Shown here in pieces: positions 42,616 to 50,623 of a stretch of DNA of 53,650 bases. The number at the start of each line of letters is the position of its first letter. The stretch's first letter is position 1. Origin of the DNA: Spirochaetia bacterium (GTDB taxonomy: Bacteria > Spirochaetota > Spirochaetia > CAKZLE01); assembly GCA_021736385.1 (NCBI GenBank), contig JAIPFY010000015.1, positions 1 through 53,650 on the forward strand, read 5' to 3'. The translations under genes and the position numbers were made by a program. The notes under the pieces are model-generated. The model ran no database searches, was not told the DNA's origin, and saw nothing but the letters and a program-made list of their open reading frames with translations.

Positions 42616-43206
42616 TCAGTACTCCCTTGAGAAGATCGCCTCTTCGAAGTTCGAGAACTTGAAGATGACCTGCGTCCTGGTGCTGCTGTAGAAATCAGTC
42701 TTTTTCAGATTGCAGTCTCTGAAGGTCACATCATCAAGCACTGCATTGACGAAGTCGGAATAGTAGAGATCAGAATCATCGAACGAACAGTGTCTGGCAT
42801 CTACCCCGACGAAGTTGGAATGCAGCAGATCCGATTCAGAGAAATCACAATCTATGAACTTCGATCCTGAAAATACCGAGTACTTGCTTACGATATGAGA
42901 GAACTTACAGCGAATGAAGGTGGAATATTCGAAGAAGCAGAGCTGCAGATACGAGTTACTGAAATCGGTATCCACGAAGATGCTGTTCGCCAGATTACAG
43001 GCATACAGCCTGCTTCTGGTGAGATCCACCCCGTTATATTCCATGCCGCTGAAAGACAGAGATCCGATAGGTCCCTTGTTCAGCAGCCGGTCGAGCATCT
43101 GCTGTGAGAGTTCATCCCGGTCGGGAGCGTGAAAGAGGCAGGTCTTCTGACCGGTGACCACAAACTCATGACAGTCCGGCTCTTTACAAAAAATAAAATC
43201 AAACAT
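42616..43206 (-). CDS. Pentapeptide-repeat protein with N-terminal Cys/His motif
   Basis: A 196-aa protein. Residues about 1-30 contain Cys7, Cys12, His13, Cys23 and His26 (CKEPDCHEF and TCLFHAP), a likely zinc knuckle. From about residue 50 it is a run of pentapeptide-like units (for example YNGVDLTRSRLYACNLANS and DCDFSESDLLHSNF), predicting a right-handed quadrilateral beta helix. Such proteins can mimic DNA or scaffold complexes; function here is unknown. The ATG lacks a ribosome site, and the promoter position predicts a leaderless mRNA. Confidence 0.82.
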   Translation of the reverse strand: MFDFIFCKEPDCHEFVVTGQKTCLFHAPDRDELSQQMLDRLLNKGPIGSLSFSGMEYNGVDLTRSRLYACNLANSIFVDTDFSNSYLQLCFFEYSTFIRCKFSHIVSKYSVFSGSKFIDCDFSESDLLHSNFVGVDARHCSFDDSDLYYSDFVNAVLDDVTFRDCNLKKTDFYSSTRTQVIFKFSNFEEAIFSREY

Positions 43207-43212
43207 GAATAG

Positions 43213-43262
43213 AGGGTATCAGAATCCAAGTAGTTGTCAATACCCCAGTAACGGTATACATT
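43213..43262. promoter_or_regulatory. Back-to-back promoters of the pentapeptide gene and rsgA
   Basis: In the 62-bp gap, minus strand: TTGACA (43240-43235), 16-bp spacer, TACCCT (43218-43213), with the ATG only 6 nt beyond. Plus strand: TTGTCA (43234-43239), 17-bp spacer, TACATT (43257-43262), with the rsgA ATG 6 nt beyond. The two -35 boxes share five bases, so only one promoter can be occupied at a time. Both start sites would fall on or near the start codon. Confidence 0.6.
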
Positions 43263-43268
43263 ACGAGT

Positions 43269-44195
43269 ATGAAGTTGTTAACAGCGATCGTGCTCCAGGG
43301 CATCAATAATATCTATCGTGTACGTACTGATGATGGAGAAGTGCTTCAGTGCAGGATCAAAGGTAAGACGCTCACTGAGACCGAACGAGCCTACAACCCG
43401 CTGGCTCCCGGTGATGCTGTCATGATCCAGCAGCACTCACGGACCGAAGGTATGGTGGTATCGAGAAACGAACGAACGAACTCGTTCGTTCGATGGAACA
43501 TGAAAAAGGACCTGCCTCAGACGATCGCAGCGAACATCGACATGCTCTGGTGCGTCACCTCCACACAGCTCCCGAAGTTCAGGGCGAAGTTCATCGACCG
43601 CGTCTGTGTCTGTGCACAGCATGTTCCAGTGACGATCATCGTGAACAAGTGGGATCTCGGCTGTGATGAAGAGACCCGGGAGTACATCGAGCTCTACAGG
43701 AGTATCGGATACGATGTTCTGCCCCTCTCATCCTTCGATCAGGCACAGATCAGAGACCTCGGGGAACGACTGAAGGGGACCAGGAGTGTCTTCTTCGGAC
43801 AATCCGGCGTCGGGAAATCGACGCTGATCAATGCACTGATCCCGGAGGCGAACCAGAAGACCGGCGAGATCTCAGACAAATACGACAGAGGCAGGCATAC
43901 GACCAATTTTGCGAAATGGATAGAGAGTGATACGTTCTCCATCATCGATACCCCGGGGGTCAGAGAGATCGAAGTGCCGATCATGGATCCGTATGAGATA
44001 GCTTCTCACTTCCCCGAGATCGAGCAGGCCTCCCACCAGTGCAGATTCTCCCCGTGCATGCATATCGAAGAACCTGGATGTGCAGTGCTCGAGGCGGTAG
44101 AAGATGGTCGTATCACCTATGAGCGGTATGAGAGCTATCTGAAGATAGCCCTCTCCATGATCGAACGAAGAAAAAAACTCTACTACGGTGTATAA
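43269..44195 (+). CDS. rsgA: Ribosome small-subunit-dependent GTPase A
   Basis: A 308-aa circularly permuted GTPase that helps mature the 30S subunit. An OB-fold N-terminus precedes the G domain with the motif order changed: IVNKWDL (G4), VFFGQSGVGKSTLINAL (G1), IIDTPGVREI (G3), then the zinc-binding CRFSPCMHIEEPGCAV. No Shine-Dalgarno precedes the ATG (CATTACGAGT), consistent with the leaderless promoter. mutS2 starts 3 nt after its stop. Confidence 0.95.
   Translation: MKLLTAIVLQGINNIYRVRTDDGEVLQCRIKGKTLTETERAYNPLAPGDAVMIQQHSRTEGMVVSRNERTNSFVRWNMKKDLPQTIAANIDMLWCVTSTQLPKFRAKFIDRVCVCAQHVPVTIIVNKWDLGCDEETREYIELYRSIGYDVLPLSSFDQAQIRDLGERLKGTRSVFFGQSGVGKSTLINALIPEANQKTGEISDKYDRGRHTTNFAKWIESDTFSIIDTPGVREIEVPIMDPYEIASHFPEIEQASHQCRFSPCMHIEEPGCAVLEAVEDGRITYERYESYLKIALSMIERRKKLYYGV
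43469..43492. repeat. Perfect palindrome of GAAC units inside rsgA
   Basis: A 24-bp inverted repeat has 11-bp arms (CGAACGAACGA / TCGTTCGTTCG) around two central bases and is built of repeated GAAC/GTTC tetramers. It codes for NERTNSFVR in rsgA and keeps the reading frame. It is the most regular palindrome noticed inside a coding sequence. Confidence 0.9.
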
Positions 44196-44198
44196 CCA

Positions 44199-46580
44199 AT
44201 GAATACGATAGACAGCGAAACCCTGTGCAATCTGCAGTTCTCATTTCTCACTGACAGGCTCTCATCCCTTGCCTTCTCACCGGAGGGGAGTAAGATCCTT
44301 TCTGATCCTGAATTCATGACTGACGCGAACCGGATCGAATATACCAGGGATCTGCTCTCTGAACTGCTCGATCAATTTGCACAGGGTGCTCCGGCTCATA
44401 TGCCTGTTCTGCCGGAGATCTCCTCGTCCCTTGCCGTACTGCAGAAGAAGGGTTCGGGTATCAGCGGAGAGGAGATCTGGCATATCAGGGACTACTGCGA
44501 ATGCGGGATGGCCATACGAGCATTCTGCCGGGATGACCAGCACCCGACCCCGCTGTCTGCACAGCTGACTGAGTTGATGCCCGATACTTCGACGCTGATC
44601 AAAGAGATCTCTTCCTATCTGATAGAACCGGGAGTGGTTCGCGAGGACCATCCCCGTATCCGAGCGAAGATGCAGAAGGTCTCCGCAGCGAAGCACGCCC
44701 GCTCTTCAGTGGTCTCTGAGTTCGTACAGAACGCCTCGGACACGCTGCAGTCCAGCAATCCGGTCTTTCGTGAGAGCAGACTGGTTCTGCCGGTGAAATC
44801 AAAAGACAAACAGCGGTACCCTGGGATACTCCATGCAAGTTCCCAATCAGGGAACACCCTCTTCATCGAACCGTTCCGGCTGATGGAGAAGAACAACGAC
44901 GTAGCATCTGCGGAACAGGAACTCCTGATCGAGATCGAGAGGATCTACCGGGAACTCAGTGCCCTGATAGCAGAAGAGCTGGAGTCTATCGCGCAGATCC
45001 AGCAGATCACCGGTGAGTTCGACCGCTATTTCACGATGGCCGTCTATTCACGTCAGCATGCCTATACCAGACCGATGACCTGTGATCGGGGCTTGACCCT
45101 GAAAGCGGTCCGTCATCCGATCCTGCAGGACAAGGCCATCCCGATAGATATCACCATAGATCCCCAGACCTCAGTCCTGGTCATGTCCGGACCGAATGCA
45201 GGGGGCAAGACCGTCACGCTCAAGACCATCGGGTTTGCTGCACTCATGAACCAGATCGGCATGTACCTGCCGGCATCAGATGGGTGTGAACTGCCGGTGT
45301 TCTCTTCGATCCATACGGATATCGGGGATGAGCAGTCGATCGAACGGGAACTCTCTACCTTCTCAGGCCATATCAAGCGTATCAGCAGTATCCTGCAGCA
45401 GGGGGATGACAGCAGTCTGATCATCCTCGATGAACTCGGGTCCGGGACCGATCCTGTCGAGGGAGCCGCACTGGCTCAATCGATCCTGGAGTACTGCAGC
45501 ACCAACGCCGGGATGACGCTGGTCACCAGCCACCATGCCGTGCTCAAACAGTTCGCCTATGCCCGGGCGGGTATCATCAATGCCTCCATGGAGTTCAATG
45601 AACAGGATAAGGCTCCCACCTATCGAGTGATCCTCGGAGAACCGGGAGAGAGCCATGCCCTGGATACGGCCATGCGCATGCAGATGCCCCGGCATATCAT
45701 CGATCGTTCGATCGAACTGCTCGGCAGTGACAGGATGGAACTCACGGCCTTCATGAAAGAACTCAAGAAACGGGAACAGGACATGAAGAGACACGAGCAG
45801 TCCATAGCCAATCGGGAACAGCAGTTGCGGCAGAGCATCAGAGAGACCGATCTGTACAGACTCAAACTGCGTCAGAAGGAACTGCTGCAGAAGCGAGATG
45901 ATACCACACAGCTGCAGAAGTTCATTCGTGAGAGCAGAAGCACCGTGGAGAACCTGATCAGGGAACTTCGGGAACAGGAACTGACAAAAGAACGCATCAA
46001 GCAGGTCCAGGCACAGCTGAAGGCTATCGAGCAGACAGCAGAACACAGCAGAGGTGAACTGGAACAGGAGCAGAGAGAGCTCACTCCTCCCGACACCTCA
46101 GCTCCAGCAGGAACGAGCGGGCCGCTGTCTGCCGGCATGAGAGTCTCAGTGAAACAGACAGGGAGAGAAGGGACCATCCTGCAGTGGGTGAAGAAAGACC
46201 AGTGGCTGGTAGAACTGGATAACGGGATGCGTCTCTCTCTGGCAGAGCAGCGGATCGCTCCGCTGCCTTCCCGTACGAAGAGACAGGACGCTGCGAGAAC
46301 TGCGAAGGTCCACATCTATGTCGAACAGAGTGAGAGTATGAGTTCTCCAACGGTGGATGTACGGGGCTGCTCGCTGCAGGAGGCTATCGAGAGGATCCTC
46401 ATACATATTGACAAGGCTGTCATCTCCGATATGCATGAGATCTCGATCATCCATGGGAAAGGAGAGGGTATCCTGCAACGGGGCATCCATGATGAACTTG
46501 CAGGGAATCCGGCAGTGAAGGAGTTCCACTTTGCCCGCCCCGAAGACGGTGGGTACGGGAAGACCTATGTAATCTTATGA
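44199..46580 (+). CDS. mutS2: MutS2 (ribosome-rescue/endonuclease MutS paralogue)
   Basis: A 793-aa protein. N-terminal core and lever region (VREDHPRIRAKMQKVSAAKHA, VLPVKSKDKQRYPGILHASS), ATPase with Walker A SGPNAGGKTVTLKTI and Walker B IILDELGSGTDPVEGAAL, a long charged coiled coil (about 525-640), a KOW-like segment, and a C-terminal Smr domain (VDVRGCSLQEAIERIL, IIHGKGEGIL). MutS2 family members suppress recombination or split collided ribosomes; neither role can be chosen from sequence. The clear mutS at the right edge is a separate gene. Confidence 0.94.
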   Translation: MNTIDSETLCNLQFSFLTDRLSSLAFSPEGSKILSDPEFMTDANRIEYTRDLLSELLDQFAQGAPAHMPVLPEISSSLAVLQKKGSGISGEEIWHIRDYCECGMAIRAFCRDDQHPTPLSAQLTELMPDTSTLIKEISSYLIEPGVVREDHPRIRAKMQKVSAAKHARSSVVSEFVQNASDTLQSSNPVFRESRLVLPVKSKDKQRYPGILHASSQSGNTLFIEPFRLMEKNNDVASAEQELLIEIERIYRELSALIAEELESIAQIQQITGEFDRYFTMAVYSRQHAYTRPMTCDRGLTLKAVRHPILQDKAIPIDITIDPQTSVLVMSGPNAGGKTVTLKTIGFAALMNQIGMYLPASDGCELPVFSSIHTDIGDEQSIERELSTFSGHIKRISSILQQGDDSSLIILDELGSGTDPVEGAALAQSILEYCSTNAGMTLVTSHHAVLKQFAYARAGIINASMEFNEQDKAPTYRVILGEPGESHALDTAMRMQMPRHIIDRSIELLGSDRMELTAFMKELKKREQDMKRHEQSIANREQQLRQSIRETDLYRLKLRQKELLQKRDDTTQLQKFIRESRSTVENLIRELREQELTKERIKQVQAQLKAIEQTAEHSRGELEQEQRELTPPDTSAPAGTSGPLSAGMRVSVKQTGREGTILQWVKKDQWLVELDNGMRLSLAEQRIAPLPSRTKRQDAARTAKVHIYVEQSESMSSPTVDVRGCSLQEAIERILIHIDKAVISDMHEISIIHGKGEGILQRGIHDELAGNPAVKEFHFARPEDGGYGKTYVIL

Positions 46581-46669
46581 TGATGCAGCTGTTTAATCGG
46601 TAGGCACTCCATCTGATGAGCTGTGGTATTTCGCCCGTTCACCTGTTCTCTATAGGGTAGATATGTATT

Positions 46670-49600
46670 ATGATTGTGGATATGAATGCGCATCCGGTAA
46701 GAAATTACATACTGATCATCTCCATAGCGCTGCTGCTGCTTACCGTAGTGAGCATCATGGTCGTGGTTTTCTCCCAGAACATCGACCAGTTGATCACTTC
46801 ACAGGTACTCGACAGCATCACACAGCTTGAGGATGGTACCGGATTCTCTATCGAGTATGGATCGGTGTTCGTATCGTTGTTCAACCGTGTGCGCATCAAT
46901 GATATCAGGATCTATCACAGGGCAAGTGACACATCACTCATGTTCATCGAAGAGCTGGAACTCTCCTACAGTCTTATGAGTCTGCTGTTCGAGAAAGAAC
47001 ATGACAGACATCTGTACATCGATCTTCAGAAGATCCTGGTCACCGTGAACCCGCCCATGCTGGAAGCCCTTCAGCAGGGTCTCACGTTCATCACCGAGAC
47101 CTATCCGATGCAGGAGGGGATGCTCATCCATCTCGGGCTCTCTCAGGTCTCCATCCTTACCAGCGATGCATCTGGCGGCAGGACTGAGACCTTCGTTCCC
47201 GAATTATCCATCGTCTCCGGTAATCTCATGGTAGAAGCTGCTGCCTCAGAACCTGCGACCTTCAGATATCGTGATGCACAGGCTGCACAGGATATCTCAG
47301 CAGAAGGGACGCTGGAGCTCGTATACGACCTCTCCTCAGGAACAGGACTGCTCGATCTGCCGATGGGCTCGGTCAGCTACAACGGACAGGTGTTCGCGCC
47401 TCTGACAGCTTCTGCTTTCATCGAACAGTCGTCGGTTGCCGCTTCTCTGAGGCTCTCTGATACGTTCGATGCAGTGATCTCCTATGACTGGGAGACCGCT
47501 GAGCTGCGGGCAGAGAGCCGAATGAAGGAGCTGTACCCCTATACCTACCGTTCCCTGATCTCGTCATTCGACCTGGACCCCGGGTTCATCACCGAAGGCT
47601 TTCGTATCAGCGGGTCCGTCTCTGCAGCACTTGACCTGACAGATCGGACGATCTCCTACGAAGGCTCCCTTGAGCTCTCTGATCTGGAGGGGGTGCAGGG
47701 GATCGAGCCGATCAGTCCCTCTGTCGTGTTCAGCGGGGATGCTGATACTGTGCATCTGGAAGAGCTGCGATTCGACTACGCGGATACGCGGTTCACTGCC
47801 GATATGATCGTACGAATCGATGACCCGCTGCATCCGGTGGGCACTCTGGGACTGTTCGATCTGCAGGCTGACCGGCAGCTGTTCTCGCTCCGTACGACCG
47901 GAGTACAGGATCACTACTCGGCACGCATGCAGAGTCCTCTGCTCCCGGATCTCTTCATCGATGTGATGCCGAAGTTTGAACCCGATCAGGTGCGATTGAC
48001 CGGTATGATCGAATACACAGGTATCGAGTATCCGCTTGATACATCCATTCTGTTCGAGCAGCGTCAGGCAGTGCTGACGATCGGAGATGAAGTGATCCGG
48101 GCTTCCATCGATTTCAGCCAGAGACCTCTGGTGTTCGATCTCACCGCTGATTCGTTTGCGTTACCCAACCTGGATATGCCGATCGTGCCGAATCTGTCTG
48201 CACAGATCAGCGGATCGTACAGCGACCGCACACAGTGGGAATTCCTGGTCGATCGGCTTGCTCTCGAGCAGCTTCGCTACGGCGATGGTACAGCAGCCAT
48301 CGAACTGACCGGAAGTGCTGATCAGGAACGTGCGTATCTGAACACGATCACCATCGATCAGGAGGCAGGAGACCTGCAGGGAAGGGGAAGTCTGTCCTAC
48401 GACCTGTCTGATCTCGACCAGATCTCTGCCAGTCTCTTCCTGGAGTTGACCAGCAGTGCTGAAGTCTATTCTCTGAGAGCTTTCTATGATCAGTCTGCCG
48501 TTCAGGCCGAACTCAGCCTGCTCAACGGAGAGCTCGATCGGATACCGGGTCTCTCTGCCCGCGGGCAGGTCTCAGGCAGCATCACCGCAGACGGTACGAT
48601 CGATGACTATCTCTTGACAGCCGACCTTTCCATAGAGAACGGGAATCTGTATGATACCTCGATCGCCGGGGAGTTCACGCTCGAGCTCACCCCGGCGTCC
48701 CTGCAGTTCACCAGCCCATCAGGAGCCTACGGTGACCTGATCTATGATCAGCTCACATTGAGGTATCAGGGTGAGAGCGGGGAACTTTCTGCAGACGGTT
48801 CATTCGCTCTTGAACTCGATCAGCGGACTATCGATCTTTCTGTCAATCTCTCCTCCACATCTCCAGGACTCTACTTCACGAAAGATCTCTCCTTCGAGCA
48901 GATCGTCGAACATCGGTTCTCTGTGGATGCCCTGTTCCACCAGATCCTCATCAATGATGAGCCGTTATCGGATATCACAGCCCAGATCCTCTATGAGAAC
49001 GGGGTCTTCCGTGTGACCAGTGAGACCTATTCAGGTCTTTCCATAGACTATGCGATTGCAGACGGCTCGTTCTCTGCAGTGCTTGAGCCAGATCTTGCAG
49101 CCTCCTTCACCTTTGCCGGCACGTTCAAGAAGGGAAGGATCAACGCTTCCAGTGATGATCTGACCTTCGATATACGACTGCTCAACGAACTCAATCTCGG
49201 GTTCATCGATTTTACCGGAGGGACTGCCTCCGGCAGTGTCTTCATCACCGGGACCCTAACCGATCTGGAGTATTATGGAGAATTGTTCGCCCATTCGATC
49301 ACTGCCGGAATAGCCTTCACTCCCAACGACCTGCTGATCGATGACCTGTACCTCTCCCTGATCGGTAAGGAGATCATTCTGGCACCGTTCTCTGTACGAA
49401 ACAAAGAGACCCTCGCCCAATCACAGCTGACACTGTACATCGATGACATCATCCCGACGAGTCTGGATTTCAGTATCGATATCCCGAACTCCAGGCCGGT
49501 CACGTTCTCTCATGGGTTCAATGGTTTCAAGATGCAGTATACCGGTAAGGTTTCAGGGGATCTGCAGCTGTACGGGTTCTTCAAGGAGATCAGCCTCGAT

Positions 49601-50602
49601 GGGGATATCTATCTCAACGATGGTCTCATCTCCATGTTCGACCCCGGTGAGTTCGTCAGGACTCCCAGTTCGTTCTCCCAGATCTCCATCGGTCTCACTA
49701 CCGGTAAGAATCTCAGACTGGTGTTCCCCAATCCTGACCTGCCGATCATCTCCGCGATCGCAAAAGAGGGCGAGAAGATCAGCATCAAGGCGGATCTGGT
49801 CAAGAATTCCTATAATGCGACAGGGAATATCGGCTTGAGAGGTGGTGAGATCGTCTACTTCCAGAGAAACTTCTATATCATCGACGGGGGAGTAGACCTG
49901 AACATCTCAGAGAATCTGATCGACCCGAACATATCGGTGACGGCGAAGATCAAGGATTTCGACAGCAAGGGGCAGAAGGTGGACATCTTCCTCACTGTCG
50001 ACAACAACTCCCTGTTCGATCTCTCTCCGACCTTCAGCTCGATCCCGAACAAGACGCTGGCAGAGATCTCACAGATTCTCGGAGGGAATATCATCCCATC
50101 GAACATATCGGGGAACAGTGATTTCTCCACCGCCCTGGCTGTCGCGACCATCGCTACGGATGTGATCCAGCAGGTTGGGTTGATTCAGATCGACCCGATC
50201 GACAATCTTGAGATATCCATACGTAACGCTTTGAAACTTGATTTGTTCTCTATTCGTACTCAGGTGATTCAGAATATACTGCTTGATACCATACCCGGGG
50301 ATTTCAGCAGTAGTTTTACCAGGAATCCGATCGCCCGATATCTTGACAATACGACGATTTTTCTGGGAAAGTATATCACTGATGATATGTTCATCCAGGC
50401 GATCATCCAGTTGTCGATAACCGATGAGGTCAGCACCGGGGGGCTGTTCATCACCGATGATATAGGACTCGATGTGGAAGTGAGTTACGAGTGGGATAAC
50501 CCCCTGTATTATCTTACACTTTCCATGCAGCCTGAATCCTTTGCCTTCACCGATCTGCTGAACAGCCTGAAGATCGGTGTATCCTGGAATTTTACACTAT
50601 AA
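46670..50602 (+). CDS. TamB-like translocation/lipid-transport protein (AsmA/DUF490 superfamily)
   Basis: A 1310-aa envelope protein with a single N-terminal membrane helix (about residues 13-34, YILIISIALLLLTVVSIMVV) and then a very long beta-strand-rich body of repeated 20-30 residue units, the beta-taco groove of AsmA/TamB proteins. The C-terminal part (IYLNDGLISMFDPGEF, KADLVKNSYNATGNIGLRGG) and the final beta strand ending NFTL fit DUF490. It likely spans the periplasm carrying lipids to the outer membrane, working with the BamA encoded next. Start ATG 46670; an ATG 12 nt later is possible. Confidence 0.86.
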   Translation: MIVDMNAHPVRNYILIISIALLLLTVVSIMVVVFSQNIDQLITSQVLDSITQLEDGTGFSIEYGSVFVSLFNRVRINDIRIYHRASDTSLMFIEELELSYSLMSLLFEKEHDRHLYIDLQKILVTVNPPMLEALQQGLTFITETYPMQEGMLIHLGLSQVSILTSDASGGRTETFVPELSIVSGNLMVEAAASEPATFRYRDAQAAQDISAEGTLELVYDLSSGTGLLDLPMGSVSYNGQVFAPLTASAFIEQSSVAASLRLSDTFDAVISYDWETAELRAESRMKELYPYTYRSLISSFDLDPGFITEGFRISGSVSAALDLTDRTISYEGSLELSDLEGVQGIEPISPSVVFSGDADTVHLEELRFDYADTRFTADMIVRIDDPLHPVGTLGLFDLQADRQLFSLRTTGVQDHYSARMQSPLLPDLFIDVMPKFEPDQVRLTGMIEYTGIEYPLDTSILFEQRQAVLTIGDEVIRASIDFSQRPLVFDLTADSFALPNLDMPIVPNLSAQISGSYSDRTQWEFLVDRLALEQLRYGDGTAAIELTGSADQERAYLNTITIDQEAGDLQGRGSLSYDLSDLDQISASLFLELTSSAEVYSLRAFYDQSAVQAELSLLNGELDRIPGLSARGQVSGSITADGTIDDYLLTADLSIENGNLYDTSIAGEFTLELTPASLQFTSPSGAYGDLIYDQLTLRYQGESGELSADGSFALELDQRTIDLSVNLSSTSPGLYFTKDLSFEQIVEHRFSVDALFHQILINDEPLSDITAQILYENGVFRVTSETYSGLSIDYAIADGSFSAVLEPDLAASFTFAGTFKKGRINASSDDLTFDIRLLNELNLGFIDFTGGTASGSVFITGTLTDLEYYGELFAHSITAGIAFTPNDLLIDDLYLSLIGKEIILAPFSVRNKETLAQSQLTLYIDDIIPTSLDFSIDIPNSRPVTFSHGFNGFKMQYTGKVSGDLQLYGFFKEISLDGDIYLNDGLISMFDPGEFVRTPSSFSQISIGLTTGKNLRLVFPNPDLPIISAIAKEGEKISIKADLVKNSYNATGNIGLRGGEIVYFQRNFYIIDGGVDLNISENLIDPNISVTAKIKDFDSKGQKVDIFLTVDNNSLFDLSPTFSSIPNKTLAEISQILGGNIIPSNISGNSDFSTALAVATIATDVIQQVGLIQIDPIDNLEISIRNALKLDLFSIRTQVIQNILLDTIPGDFSSSFTRNPIARYLDNTTIFLGKYITDDMFIQAIIQLSITDEVSTGGLFITDDIGLDVEVSYEWDNPLYYLTLSMQPESFAFTDLLNSLKIGVSWNFTL

Positions 50603-50623
50603 TGTGCTATTGGAGTTTTGTTC

